Positions 44,873 to 57,976 of a stretch of 64,000 nt of DNA are shown in pieces. The translations under genes were made by a program, and so were the position numbers. The notes under the pieces are model-generated. The model was not told the origin of the DNA and did no database searches. It worked only from the letters and a program-made list of their open reading frames with translations. Source of the DNA: Artemia franciscana (lineage: Eukaryota; Arthropoda; Branchiopoda; Anostraca; Artemiidae); the NCBI RefSeq assembly GCF_032884065.1, contig NC_088883.1, forward strand, positions 23,617,637-23,681,636, given 5' to 3'. Positions within the stretch are counted from its first letter, which is position 1. The number at the start of each line of letters is the position of its first letter.

Positions 44873-45740
44873 AATTCAATGGTGAAACAATGGGAATGTG
44901 TTGCGCCTCAGGAAAAGTTAAACTTCCTCCACTGGGTGCACCACCGGAGCCACTGCAGACTTTGCTTACTGGAACTACGTCAGAATCTAAGCGTTTTTTA
45001 TCACAGATCAGAAAATATAACTCATGTTTCCAAATGACGTCGTTTGGTGCCCAAATCGAAAATTCAGATCAATTTATGCCTATTTTCAAAGTAAAAGGGC
45101 AAATTTATCATAGAGCCGGGTCCCTTCTACCATTCTCAGAGGAGAATCATAAATTTTTACAACTGTACTTCATCAGTGATAGAAATTCTGAATTGAATGC
45201 ACGTTGCGAAATTTCTCCCGACGTTGAAAGGACAATCGTTTCCCAATTGCAACACCTTTTCAACGAAAATAATAATTTAGTGCGTCTGTTCAAAACAGCC
45301 ATCGATTTGATGCCTACTGATACGCATAAAATTGTTATTTCCGCTGACAAAACACCTCCTGGCCAACATGTGCGTAGATACAATGCTCCAACTATCGACG
45401 AAGTGGCAATCGTTATGGTCGGTGATCAGCTTTTACATCGATATATTATTCTTCATAAGCGAAACGCTCAGTTGGTAAGAATTGCTGAAACTCATCGATG
45501 CTACGATGCCCTACCATATCCTATCATTTTTTGGAATGGAGCCGACGGCTATCACTTTAATATTAAATTGATAAATCCAGCCACTAACAAAGAAATGAAT
45601 AAGAAATGCAGCGCAATGCATTATTATTCCTATAGACTAATGATTCGGTAGGATGAAGACAATTATATATTAAAATGCCGTCAATTGTTTCACCAATACA
45701 TCGTTGATATGTATGCAAAAATTGAATCAGAACATACTAT
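44869..45740 (+). pseudogene. Helitron protein, continuation after frameshift
   Basis: Continues the N-terminal domain (KFNGETMGMCCASGKVKLP, then KRFLSQIRKYNSCFQMTSFG). It crosses the point where the minus-strand copy has a stop: here HVRRYNAPTIDEVAIVMVG is open. It then runs through the start of the Rep region (YDALPYPIIFWNGADGYHF) to MIR and TAG at 45649-45651; the other copy has CAG. Beyond the stop, homology continues to about 45735 (NYILKCRQLFHQYIVDMYAK) and ends in minisatellite. The HUH motif is absent. Useful as a reference for the ancestral reading frame. Confidence 0.85.
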
Positions 45741-46128
45741 CTAACAAATGACGACCGGGCCACATGGAGTATAAATGACGACCACGACATAAGTAAAAAA
45801 AAACTAAAAAAAAGGGTAAAAACTACAAAAAAAAACTAAAAAGAAAAAAAAACTATAAAAGCTAAAAAACTAAAAAAGAAAAAAAAGAAAAAACGAAAAA
45901 AATGAAAAATAAAGGAGAAAAAAAAAACTAAAAAAAATTAAAATAAAAAAAAAACTAAAAACAAAAAAGAAAAAAAAAACTAAAAAAAACTAAAAGTAAA
46001 AACCAAAAAAAAACTAAAAAGAAAAAAAGGGGAAAAATACAAAAATTTATAACCTGACAATCTATTTATATGCACAGACAATGGGACAGCGAAGAAGGTT
46101 GTATATTCGCAAGTTTTACGTAGTTAAA

Positions 46129-46648
<520 letters not shown>

Positions 46649-46790
46649 GTGGGACATAGGAACACAACTACAATGGCGCGTAACTAATTTGGCGCATAAC
46701 GACTTACGCGCGCGGGGGGCTTGGGGGGGGCGCGAAGCACCCCCAACAACTAGATGTTGGGGTGGCGTGAAGCGCCACCCCAACAGCTAA

Positions 46791-47060
46791 TATATATAAA
46801 AATAAGTTGTCTGTGTGTGTGTGTCGAGTGACGACATTTTTGTGTGTCGACTGACGTCATGTTTGTCGACTGACGTCATTATAAGGATTGACCTGTATGA
46901 GTCATGAAGTTGTTTGTCAACTGACGTCATGTTTGTCAACTGATGAAATTACATACCGGGACAAAGGGACACAGGGAATATAAATGACGACCGGGACACT
47001 CAAAAAGAAATTACAAACTGGGTTACCGGGACACAAATGACGACAAGGATACAGGGAATA
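46791..47060 (+). mobile_element. Helitron 5' fragment
   Basis: Begins immediately after the CTAA end of the previous Helitron with TATATATAAAAATAAGTTGT (initial TC altered). Three TGACGTCA octamers follow (46853, 46871, 46923), and CCGGGACAC minisatellite to about 47060, where the element is cut off. Third head-to-tail junction in this cluster. Confidence 0.75.
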
Positions 47061-47208
47061 TGTGGGTTTCTTGAGCTGATGACTGATTAACCGTCCTCTC
47101 TTGTCAGAGGATCCTTACACCCTAGGACGTCTTTCTTTGAGTTGATTCACTTACACTGCTGTTGTAAGTTCCAATCTTCTTGAAACATAATTAATGACGA
47201 TTGATCAA
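47061..47208. other. Unassigned spacer
   Basis: No recognisable feature between the truncated Helitron and the dispersed repeat. Confidence 0.4.
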
Positions 47209-48400
47209 ACAGTTCGTGTTAACGAACTGTAGTAAGGAGCGACCCGGCTCAATAGTAACATAAATTCTAAAAAATGAAATTTTGATACCAATAGCTACAT
47301 CAAAAGAATTCCATTTTAATGCTGATTTTAAATATATAAGTTTCACCAAGTTTAGTCTTACCCATCAAAAGTTAAGAGCCTGAAAAATTTGCCTTATTTA
47401 AGAAAATGGGGGGAAACACCCCCTAAAAGTCAAAGAATCTTAACGAAAATCACAATATCAGATTCAGCGTATCAGAGAACCCTATTGAAGAAGTTTCAAG
47501 TTCCTATCTACAAAAATGTGGAATTTTGTATTTTTTGCCAGAAGGCAGTTCACGGATGCGTGTTTTTTTTTCAGGGGTCATCTGATCGACCCAGTGGTCC
47601 TAGAATGTTCCAAGAGGGCTCATTCTAACGGAAATCAAAAGTTCTAGTGTCCTTTTTAAGTGAGCAAAAAAATTGGAGGGCACGTAGTTCCCAAAGTCAA
47701 CGGATCAAAATTCTGAGATAGCCATTTGATTCAACGTAGTCGAAAAACCTTATAACTATGTCTTTGGGGACTGCTTACTCCGCCACAGTCACCGTGGGAG
47801 TGGCTACAAGTTACAAACCTTGACCAGTGCTTACATATAGTAATGGTTATTGGGTAGTGTACAGACGTTTTCAGGGGGATTTTTTGGTTGGGGAAGGGTT
47901 GAGAAGAGGGGATACATCGGGGGAACTTTCCATCGAGGAATTGGTCATGGAGGAAGAAAATTTCCATGAAAGGAGCGCAGGATTTTCTAGCATTATTTTA
48001 AAAAAAAACAATGAAAAAATAAATATGAAACAGTTTTTTTTCAACTGGAAGTAAGGAGCAGCATTAAAACTTCAAACGAACAGAAATTATTACGTATATG
48101 AGGGGCTCACCTCCTCCTAATACTTCGCTCTTTACGCTAAAGTATTTTTAGTAATTTCAACTATTTATTCATTTAACAGAAATTACTTCGTATATGAAAG
48201 GGGCTGCTTCCTCATCAACGCCCCGCTTTTTACGCTAAAGTTTTTTACTGTTTTAAAAAGTAGAGTTGAGAGAAAGAGTCTAACTTTAGCGTAAAGAGCG
48301 GGGCGTTGATGAGGCAGCACCTTTCATATACGAAGTAATTTCTGATCGTTTTAAATTTTAATGTCACTCCTTACTCTCAGTTAAAAAAAACCTGTTTTTT
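47209..48400 (+). mobile_element. Dispersed repeat with terminal hairpin, second copy
   Basis: Starts with the hairpin ACAGTTCGT-GTTA-ACGAACTGT (47209-47230) followed by AGTAAGGAGCGACCCGGCTC. It matches the element at 34376-36023 in reverse orientation over AATGCTGATTTTAAATATAT, AAACACCCCCTAAAAGTC and AGAGGGCTCATTCTAACGG. It ends with GTAAGGAGCAGCATTAAAAC and foldback modules. No coding capacity seen. Confidence 0.7.
48170..48350. repeat. Foldback module, second copy
   Basis: ACAGAAATTACTTCGTATATG, AAAGGGGCTGC, CGCCCCGCTTTTTACGCTAAAG pair with CTTTAGCGTAAAGAGCGGGGCG, GCAGCACCTTT, CATATACGAAGTAATTTCTG. Same module as 34415-34600; arms ~70 bp. Confidence 0.88.
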
Positions 48401-48631
48401 TTATTTAATCCCAAAAAACGTCACCAAGCCCCGCTCTTATTATCATTAATCATGATTAGTCAACGTGGAACGCATCCCGTAACGGTTTTCCCGCTTTTTT
48501 CCTTACAATAATCACTATGCCCTTTGTTCTGAGCAATCCATAGTTCCTTTAGTGTGAATTTAGGTTTCTGGTAAATTTGTTATGTTTTTTACCTAATCCT
48601 AAACGCAGCGTTTGTTGCACTTTTGATTTTT
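48401..48631. other. No gene recognised
   Basis: Short unassigned stretch; GATTAGTCAACGTGGAACGC near 48455 loosely resembles GATTAGTCCAACGTAGCG at 2716. Confidence 0.4.
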
Positions 48632-49245
48632 GGTAAAATTCTAGTTGATTGACTTTTGGCTATCTCAGAAAGGGGTTAAGTTAGGAAAATCAAACTTTCA
48701 GGGACGGGTCTAAAGGCTAAAGTTTGTCACGAGAAGGTATTTTTGAGTAACCACCTTCACTTCTCCCTCCAGAGGGCCCTGAAATTCACCTCCATGACAG
48801 GTCTATTGAAATTTTGACAAAACAACGTTTTACCTTAATTTTCAGTTTTCAGATGCCTTTTCTCTGCCTTTAGTTCTGAAAATGCAATTCCTGTTATTTG
48901 AAGAGAAGTCTGAGCCATATCAATGTTTTTTTTTCCAAAATTTAGGAAATGTATTCGCATATCTTTAAAACCCTATAAAATGGAATTGAGCAAAGTTATG
49001 AAGCTGAAAACAATTTTGTTGTACTTCAATTAAGCAGAAGATCAATTTTGCAAGGTTTCACTTTTATAACACAAATATTTTTAAAGGTCAGGGCCCTCTA
49101 GAGGGGGAAGGAGTGGAGGTAGTTGCTTGGAAATACCTTCCCAGAATATACTTTATTCTGTAGAGTCATCCCTGAAAGTTTCATTTTCCTAACCTAAACC
49201 TTTCCCAAGATAGCAAGAAGTCAATTAACTAGAATTTTACCTTTT
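48632..49245. mobile_element. Non-autonomous DNA element with ~115 bp TIRs, copy 2
   Basis: About 85-90% like 39301-39940 throughout. Terminus TGGTAAAATTCTAGTTGATT at the left and AATTAACTAGAATTTTACC at the right, with the same internal landmarks (ACAGGTCTATTGAAATTTTG, CTTCAATTAAGCA, CAGGGCCCTCTAGAGGG). No coding frame. No clear target duplication visible by eye. Confidence 0.75.
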
Positions 49246-52138
49246 AGTGCTGAGATATTGTAGCATTAGGCCTATTTTTTTTCAAAAATGATGGAAAAGA
49301 TGTTATTAAGAAAATGCAGTATTATTTTGTGGAGAGCAAGGGATAACTCATATTTTAATTGAAAATTTATCAGTTCTAAGAGTTCAAAAAGTGATTCAAT
49401 TTGAATTTGTGATAGAAGCAGTTACTATATTCTTAAAGAAGATAAAAAAGACAAGTCTTATGTTCACTTTATTGGCAAGTCAGTTATACCCTATGAACTC
49501 AGAATGTTTTGAAAATGTGACATTTTTAAGAGCTCCAAAAGTGCTTAAATTTGAATTTATGGTAGAAGCAATTATTATATTCATAAAGAGCATAATAAAA
49601 GGCATTGAATAGTATGTTTATTGATAAGTCAGTTATATGAACTGCTGTAATTTTACTGCTCACTTTGTGTAGATTTAGGCTATCTATATTATGGCACCAA
49701 AATTTAAGGCTGAGGTTTTTTATCCATAAATTTTTTGTAGTTTTAAAGAATACATGGTAAAGATCTATATTAGGGGGTATTGAGAAAGAAATAGCCTAGG
49801 TTAAGACAACAATCCTTACCTCATAAAATGCAGAACAGTTGTAGCCACCACACTTTGACTGCAGCTCAATTTTTTTATCCCCAATCCCCTGAATATGCTG
49901 TTATATAACCTGTATTTTATATTTTTCATGCCCTCTGGCAATACATCTCTTTTGGTTTAACATATGTACCCATAAAATGAATCAGTTGTGACAAAACAAG
50001 CGTTATGGGTGACAGAATCCATAATTTGGAATGTATCTTCATATTAGGGGGGTTGGGGGTAAACTAAGCTATACTGGTGCTGTATTCTTAATGTGTTAGC
50101 CACAACTGTTCTGTATTTTATGAAGTAAGAATTTATTTCCTAACATGTTTCCTTCTTAGTAGCCCTTCCTGTAAACCTTCACTGAATGTATTAAATGTCA
50201 AATTAGGTTACACTAGTCTTTTTAATTAAAGTCTTACAAGTCTAGACATTTGTGAAATTTATTTAGATTTAGTTGTAGACCATTAGGCCTAGTAGCCCAT
50301 TTCTTTTTATTTTATGCTTATTTATTAAATATAACAGTTCAGTCACAACAAATGTAAAAGGGAAATAGCCTAGCATACTTCTTATGGGTATCCATGAACT
50401 GAATTTTGGTAAATATATCACTGTTCATATTATTGACTTACCAATAAAGTGAAAATAGCCTATCATTCAATGCCTTTTTTATGCTCTTTACAAATATAAT
50501 AATTGCTTCTTTTGCAAATAGAATTTGCACCTAACCTAACATTATTATAAATAGTTTTGGCTCTAAGAAAATATAGCATTATTTTGTCAAAAATGACCAA
50601 GAAAGCAGCACTAAGAAAATGTAGTATCATTTTGTTGAAAATAACAGATAAGTCATACATTAATTGAAAGTTTGTCATTTTGAAGAGCTCAAAAATTGCT
50701 AGAATTTTAATTTGCAATAGAAGCAATTATTATATTTGTAAAGAGCACTAAAAAGGCACCAAGTGCTATGTTCACTTTATTAGTAAGACAATAGGCTAAT
50801 ATCAACTGATATATTTGCCATTTTTTTGGGGGGGGGGGGGTTGGCTTACCTGGTCTAATCTGCACTTCTGATGCTGTATAATAGAAATATCAAAACATTA
50901 GTATAAAAATTGAAGGTAGCTTCATTCAGCCGGGGGGGGGGGTATAGAACCCCCTCCTCCCTCCATATAGGTGCTCATGCTATTTCTATAAGTAAACCTA
51001 CAAGTGTAAGTTATGTCACAATTCACAAAATTCATGCTCACAAAATCCACGCAATTTTAGGAAGAGAGCAAGAATTTATATTCAATGCCTTAGCATACTA
51101 AAAAATTATTAATTTTGTAAATCTAGGGGTGACAGTTGCTGTCAAGTTTAAACTAAGCAACTAAATCATAGATACATGCAATCTAAGGCAAGTGTTGAAA
51201 AAAAAATTGTCTTAGATCAGTCAGCTAAACCTAACTAGCCAAATCCCTAAAGTTCTGAATGGAGTCTTAGGCTGTATTTGGTACTAGTAGGGTGTCATTT
51301 TACTAGAGTAGCAGATATCTCATTTGGATAAAGTATCAATGGGAGAATTTAATGGTATTGCTATTTGTTTAATAGTGTTCCCTTCAGAAGATAATTAACT
51401 ATTACCAATTAAATAACACTCTTGTCTTTGCCCTCTTCTGAATGAAATGCTATAATATCAACATTCCCGTTTTGTAATATGTAGAAAAACGTATTTTGTA
51501 AAATTACTGGTCTGACTACACTTTGTTTTTTGTTTGACTGAGACTAATCCAAAGTTAAATTTTGCAGTTCTTCTAGGACAAACCCAATACTCATGGGGAG
51601 TGACAAATCTGAGAAAATATTATTGTTAAAATGTATCTTATAAATATGGACATTTGGTTCCTTATGTGGATGTGATAAAGATGGTTTTGTGTAGTTGAGA
51701 TTGGATGATGGTCATTACAGGGCTATGTAGGTTTGGCTGGCTACAATCTATGAAAACTTCTTTTAACATTTAAACTTAAACAAAAGCCACCCTTAATTCC
51801 ATCCTATTTTAAGTGTAATTATTCTGCTTCACAACCCTGACCTGACACAAACACTGAAATGTATCCATGATAAAGTATGGCTATAATTTAAAAACATGGT
51901 TCAAACTTTGAGATCCCATGTATGAAATTAGATAGCATTTTCTAAGATTATGCTCAATCTTTAAGTGTGTGCCGGTGATTAGGCTTAACTGTTAAGATAA
52001 TTTAGACAAAATTCAATGGTTAAATAATGCACTTTGTTCAAGGCATAACAGATATCTGATAGTGATTCAACTGTTGAAGTGATCATTAGCTTTCCAAATA
52101 ATGAATATTTTACCCATTTCATTTATTGATTTTGTTTC
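49246..52138. repeat. Dispersed diverged repeats; no gene recognised
   Basis: A ~110 bp repeat occurs at 49385-49515 and 49530-49635 (plus), 50405-50525 (complement) and 50690-50800 (plus), with landmarks GAAGCAATTATTATATTTGT, AAAGAGCA and AAAAGGCA. A piece also lies at 26500-26540. G-runs occur near 50828 and 50932. Remaining sequence to 52138 is AT-rich. Frames 49391-49612, 50463-50726 and 50910-51101 are repeat or chance. Confidence 0.55.
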
Positions 52139-52186
52139 AGAGCGACCTTGTCGCTCTGAAGTGCGAATTAAGGTAATTAAGGTAAG
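52139..52186 (+). repeat. Hairpin plus LINE-type 3' tail
   Basis: CAGAGCGAC-CTT-GTCGCTCTG (about 52139-52159) is a perfect 9 bp stem. AAGTGCGAATTAAGGTAATT and AAGGTAA follow, the same ending as at 37889-37925. Probably a very short 5'-truncated retroposed tail whose 3' end folds. Confidence 0.6.
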
Positions 52187-53001
52187 GTTTTAAAAATCAG
52201 TTTTGTTAATTACAAAAGATAATTTAAACAATTAATTATGAAGGATAATCAATCGTATCATGGATTTAAATTGTAACTTGTTAAATATCAAAATATATTT
52301 TATGCCAAAGAATCTTACTCCATTTTGAGGGACTATGGGGTATTATAGTTTTTTATAGGACATGATTGTCTCTTACTAGGTTGCTAGCTGTTGCTACAAC
52401 CCTGGTTAAGTTAAGCTGCATACATTTAATTAGCAAGGGGGGGGGGATTTTATTTCAATTAATCATTTGTCAAATTAATGAAGATATATATGTTTTTTTC
52501 TTAGTTCTGCTAGTGTTTCAAATATAAATTATGCAAGGAAAAGACAATTAGCTTAGAAAATTGCACAAAAATACTATATGAAAAGAGATAATCTTGGTCG
52601 TAGGTCTATCAAAGATACCCAAGAATTAGATGTGTTGTTTCTTTCCTAAGAATCAAGTGGTAATTTAAACAAATGATTTGTGAAGGATATTCAATCTTTT
52701 CATGAATCTAAATTGTAACTTCTTAAAAACGAAGATGTATTCTATGTCACTCACTAGCTAAGAAAATGATACGTTGATAGAAAAATTATTCAAAAAATTT
52801 TAAACTCGCAATTTTTATAAAACTAATAATTTAAAGTTTTATTATTTATAAACTTTAATAAATTAACTAATAAACTAATAGATGATAATTCAACAACCAC
52901 TGAAATCGTCAGGACAGTTTTTATAAACAAGCTCATTCTTGATGTGATTTATGCAAATATAAAAAAATTGCTTTTTGTAGTTTTTTTTTTTTTTTATATA
53001 G
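52187..53001. other. Upstream region of the cysteine-rich gene
   Basis: AT-rich, no protein frame. A T-rich tract ending in ATATAG at 52996-53001 looks like a splice acceptor just before the ATG at 53004, so a non-coding first exon may lie upstream. I cannot place it. Confidence 0.45.
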
Positions 53002-53003
53002 AT

Positions 53004-53175
53004 ATGGCCGATTCAAAAAGAGGTCAATGTGGCAAAGCATCTGCTCAAGCACCAGAGAAAGCTGTGGGCGAAGTAAAAATGAAGGATAAAAAGTCAGAAG
53101 ATTTTCAGACTAGTCAGTCTCTAGATGAAGACTATTTCAGTATTATGTCTCTGAGTTCATCAGAAACAGATGAAG
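53004..53175 (+). CDS. Cysteine-rich small protein, coding exon 1
   Basis: Unrecognised gene. ATG at 53004 in the context ATAGATATGG, followed by 57 codons plus one base. The segment is hydrophilic and starts MADSKRGQCGK, with a Lys-rich part (EVKMKDKKSEDF) and an acidic/Ser part (SLDEDYF, SLSSSETDE). No signal peptide is visible, so a cytosolic or nuclear product is expected. A strong GC-type donor (GAAG|GCAAGT) ends it at 53175 in phase 1. With that donor, exon 2 joins to recreate a GAA codon in the open frame. The alternative GT two codons later would put exon 2 out of frame. The next in-frame stop, if unspliced, comes shortly after at 53187-53189. Confidence 0.7.
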
Positions 53176-53865
53176 GCAAGTTATTTTAACTGCAATATAC
53201 CTGCACACAGGAGTAAGGGATAGTGAAATGGAGTGTATTGATTTAACAATCTAATGGTTACTTAAGTTTCCTTAGTCTAAATTTCTTTTCTTAAATTTTT
53301 CCTAAAGTGGTAAGCATCTTTATGTTCAAAATACAAGCCTGGGATTTTATTATTCAATATAAACAGAATTCACAATAGCAGTAATTCAGGCAAAGGTAGG
53401 CCTACTTTAGGCAGGATTTGAGTTTTCCTAAGTATACATATTCTGCACCTTTCGATAAATTTTCCTGGCAGTACTTCTCTCTATTGATATGATGACTTAA
53501 TATTTATTCAATGCTGATATAACAGAACTCCAGTCAAGACAGGTCATTCTTTACAAACCACGCCACTTTCTCTAATTTTAAAACACTCTTTCTATCTATT
53601 AATTCACTAAAACCAATGGAAATAACAAATCAGAAGAAATAATGAACTTTTGGTAATTGCACAGCAATCCCTCTACTGCTTAATTTGTTCATTCATTGAT
53701 GCATTCTAGAGCTTTTTTGCCAGTTCCTTTCAGCTTAACACGAGACAAGACACAGAGAAGTGACAAAATAGATGGGAAATATATAATTTGGGCTATATAT
53801 TTCCAAATTAGGAGGCTTGGGGGTAAACTATTTGGACAGTTGGAAGTTAGAAAACAATTGTTATT

Positions 53866-54030
53866 ACAGGGTGCGCATAATAATTGTGCCTAACACATTA
53901 GGCATGCAAACCACTATACTTCACCCCCACCCCCTAATTTGCAAATATAGCCCAAATTTGTTTCAAAAATAGGTCATTTCATATTTTTGGTATATTTCAT
54001 TAAAATTGAGCATCAGAGAACCATAATAGA
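53866..54030. repeat. Dispersed repeat shared with 60380-60520
   Basis: Shared words: ATTAGGCATGCAAACC / ATTAAGCATGCGGACC, CACTATACTT, TATAGCCCAAATTTGTTTC, and TTTCATTA near the end. In the second copy a hAT end (60362) abuts its left side. Confidence 0.65.
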
Positions 54031-55409
54031 AGAATGTTAGATAGGGGGTATATCATAAAAGTACCAAACATTCTTTTATATTTCAAAGAAAGCTGTTGAG
54101 CTAAATGAACTCATAGGAATAAATTCAAATATAAATATATTATTTTGAAAACCCTTCCATAAAAACTTTATATGCCCCAAGGCATAGCTTACAGTACCTC
54201 TACCTGGGCTCTAGGGGGTTTTATTAGCCCTGGAATTTTTTGTCATTTCATCTTTGGACTATGTCTAACAAAATGGCTATCTGAAACTTTATCAGAAGCA
54301 TTTGGGTGAAAAGGGGCAGGGTAGCTAGTTACCCTCTAATCACTTTTGACTCTTAAAAACTGTAATAGAAATTCCAATTTATAATCTAATGATCCCTTCT
54401 AAAGTTTCTGCTACTATCCCTTCCCTATGAAGTGCCTCGGGCAAAAGCAAATAATAAAACAATGAAGCCTTATGGTCTTTACTATAGACAATGCTATAGA
54501 GTTGTCTGTTTAAAAACCCTAGGCTTTTCTCCAGCAGCAGTTCTTTTCCTGGGCAGAAATGAGGGAGGGGCAAATGTCCCAAGTTCTTCTAAAGTCTAAC
54601 ATTAAAGTTTATTTTACATTCTTATTGTATACCTACCCCCTCCCCCCCCCCAGGTTATGAGGCCTAAAACCACTACTGCTTTCCTATGTTGGAAATTTCA
54701 TATTTAATTTATCTTATAATTTACAATAAAAGAGCCAAATTCCATTGCCCAAGATCTCAAAACATTTTCTAAACCTTTTGCTTCTGTCTTATTCAAGTGT
54801 CAAATAACAATTACCACATTATAACTCTTTATAAAAAAAAAATGTCAAATACTATCACCCAGAGAACCTAGTCCCTCCCTCCTGTAACTTGATATAATGA
54901 CTCTTTGTGAAAGTACAATCACTAGTACAGCCTAAGAGTTGACATGAAACTACACTGCTTTTGTGTATGTCCAGGCTATCAGCATTTTAAAAACCTAAGT
55001 TACACTACTTTTTGAAACTGCTATTTAATGAAGAAATGGATAAAATTCATTGTATTAGAGGTAAACTAACTTAATATTTAGTCTTATGAATTGATAATTT
55101 AGATATATCTGTATTTACCTTTCAAGTTGGGAGCTATGGGTTCTGGGTATTAAAGTATTTGTAAATTGGTTGCTTTTGGTGCTAATGGATGCTAGATTTA
55201 AAATATTGTTGGTGGGCAAAATCACTCAAGTTAAAAAGATTTCCTCCAAGCAGGGTCGCTATAGGTAGTTGGGCCAATGCATTACTAATTCAATGCAAAG
55301 TTATTATTAACCTAACACATTGCAGAAAAATTAGCCTAATCATAGTTGTAGCAACAGCTGCAACCTAGGTCCAAAGCAACCTCCAATAAATGCAACACAA
55401 ATTATCACA

Positions 55410-55615
55410 TATTTAGGGGGTTGCCCCCTCCTCAATACCTTACTCTTGATGCTAATGTACTTCAGAACTTAAAAAAAAACTTCTTATTCTAATTAAATTA
55501 CTGTTTAGTTGCAGAAGTTGTTCTTAAGGAATCGGAAAGCTCAACTTTAATGTAAAGACCAAGGTATTGAGGAGGAGAAAACCCCTCTCATACATAAATA
55601 TTTACTGTTTATTTA
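55410..55615. repeat. Diverged foldback module, third copy
   Basis: GGGGTTGCCCCCTCCTCAATACC...TACTCTTGATGCTAA on the left and TTAATGTAAAGACCAAGG...TATTGAGGAGGAGAAAACCCC on the right, arms about 50 bp. Same architecture as 34415-34600 and 48170-48350 but much more diverged. Followed by TTTAAGTTTCATTTTGCACT as in the others. Confidence 0.65.
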
Positions 55616-57976
55616 AGTTTCATTTTGCACTTCGTTTTAGCTGAAAAACACTTCTTTTTTTTATCTAATTTAATATCGTTTTTCAACTGGTGCCAGAAAT
55701 CCAGCTCCTCTTCATGAAAAATTCTCCTCACTCACAGACAATTCTTAAGATTTAAGTTCCAAAACTCTTCCCAGACAATCCCATCATTGCTGAAATCTCC
55801 CAGGAAATGTTGTCTGAAAAATTATCTTAAGCATATTTTTATTTGAAAATGACTAATTTATGAGTTTAAACTACTTTTTTATTTAAAACTACTAAAATCA
55901 TGTTCGAAATCTACCCTGGATTCAGATAGATTTCTAGGAATCCCTTTAACTCCAGTGGAAAGTTGCTCCAGCAGAGAATTCCACTATTGAAAACTGTCCC
56001 CCCCCCCCCTTAAAAAACCCCAAGACAATCCCATCCCTGTCAAAAACTTCCCCTGGAACATTTGCACATATTAAATTTAGTTAGCAAAGACATATAAAAA
56101 GAGTTTTGTATAGGAATTTTGGCAAATTCCCTAAGCCTAAATTACCCATAAAAAGTCGAGGTTTAATTTGCTAATGGGCTGGGGCAACTTTTAGGTTTAT
56201 GGTAGTTTATGGCTCATTTTTCACTTTACTAAAATATTACAAAAATGGGGAAGGGGTCAATTTTTATAAATCTTTTGGATAGCTAGATTACTGGTTTTTT
56301 TTTCTTAAAAAAATTCAGTAGAATTGCATTCTCTATTTTTTAGATTGGGTATCCTTACCTTCCCTCCAAATGAAATGTATTCTTTCCATTGAAGAATGCA
56401 TTTTTAAGAACTATTTTTACTGAAAATCAAAAAGATAGCTGTTCTCCCTGTGATTGTTGATAAATATATTTTATCATATATGGATTTTTACATTCTTTTT
56501 ATTATAGCCTGGCTAGTTAATTCAATTCAACTTTCATCTTCAGGGACTTGTACTATTTACAGTTTACAGGACAGATGTATACAATTTTACTGTCTGTAAG
56601 GTGGACATAGCCAGCCACCCACTTGATTCACCCTAGTGGGAGTAATTTGTTGTCATGAATTCAAAATACCATCTCAGTTTTGACTAACAATTGAAAAGAA
56701 AAAATTGTATTTAATATTCTTGAATTTTAAAATAAATATCAAACAATACAAGTTATATTTTTAGAATCAGTAAACAACCAGCTTTCTGTTAATATGTGAA
56801 AAAACCTGAAACACTGAAAAGATGTATACATCAAAATAGGATAATTGGTATTTCTGAAGAGGTTCTTAGATGTAAGTCAATGAACTAATGATTTCAAGTG
56901 CTTAATCTTGAATAATTTTGGCAATAACTATATTGATGCATAGCTTAGATTCTTAGCTACTAATTGATATATACAATTCTTCTCAATACCTCTTTGGTAT
57001 CAAGATGTGAGGGTTTTAGTCTTACATAATTTTGTTCAATCAGATACTGATTTTTTACCCTACCCAAGTAGTGCTATTTTTTACTTTTTCATCAAAGTAG
57101 TCCTATTTTAACAATTTTTTATCAAAATAGTTATTTTGAATACTTTCTGTGAAAGTAGTGGTTTTTAACACTTTTTGTTAAAAGTAGTAGACTATGTTTT
57201 CAGTAATTTTGTTAGAAGTGTTGACTTTTTAAAATTTAACATTCAAAAAATAAAATTACTCATTAGAAATAACTTTTAAGTTGAAATGGAGGACAAAATA
57301 AGGAATCTAATGATATCAAAATGCTTTGACCCCAATGGCAACTGCCAATGGTCAAACATAGTCGCCATTGACAACAGGGGCAGATCTAGAGAAAAATCTT
57401 GGGGGGGGGCTAGAACCAAGGGTGCCAATATAATTCAAGAGTAATGATAGAGGGGGGGGGTATAGATAACGCTTTCATCTGACCAGTTTGTTTGTGTGAA
57501 TCTGGTTGGTGCTGATGTAAAATGACAAAGAAACCTCTTTGAAAGCCAATAATGTTTTCCTATAACAGTAAAATGCATATTTACAGCAGACACGAGCAGA
57601 TTCTTTGATGTTTATGGCTTCTTTGAGACTTTCTGAATGAGCAGACCAGACTATTTTTTTTTTCTTTAGAATTGGATAAAAAAAAAAACAATTAATGGGA
57701 AAACCTATAATTTCTAGCTATGGTAGACAAATTAATATACAATGATATGGTCATTATCTATTTATCTACCATAATTTTGGGGTAATAATAAACAAAATAT
57801 TCGTTGGCTTGTTTGTTTGCACAACCTAATTTAGTTTTGGTAAAAATTCTAATTTTTTTGGGAAGTAGGGCTGAAAAGTTTATAAATAATATCGTGAAAT
57901 ATATGTTGGGTAAATGTGTTTATGATTTGTTTATTTGGCATTAGTTGTTTTGTTATTGCTATTACTTTACTTTTAG

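Larger units (their letters stand above)
53176..57976 (+). other. Intron 1 of the cysteine-rich gene (~4.8 kb)
   Basis: Bounded by GCAAGT at 53176 and TTACTTTTAG at 57967-57976. Holds a repeat at 53870-54030 that recurs at 60385-60520, a diverged foldback module at 55410-55610, homopolymer runs (56000, 57402, 57452) and otherwise AT-rich sequence. Frames at 53696-53893 and 54379-54582 are not convincing. Confidence 0.6.

Noticed and set aside
53696-54582. Additional exons of the cysteine-rich gene
   Set aside because: Frames 53696-53893 and 54379-54582 lack good paired splice sites in the right phase; direct exon 1 to exon 2 joining already restores the frame.
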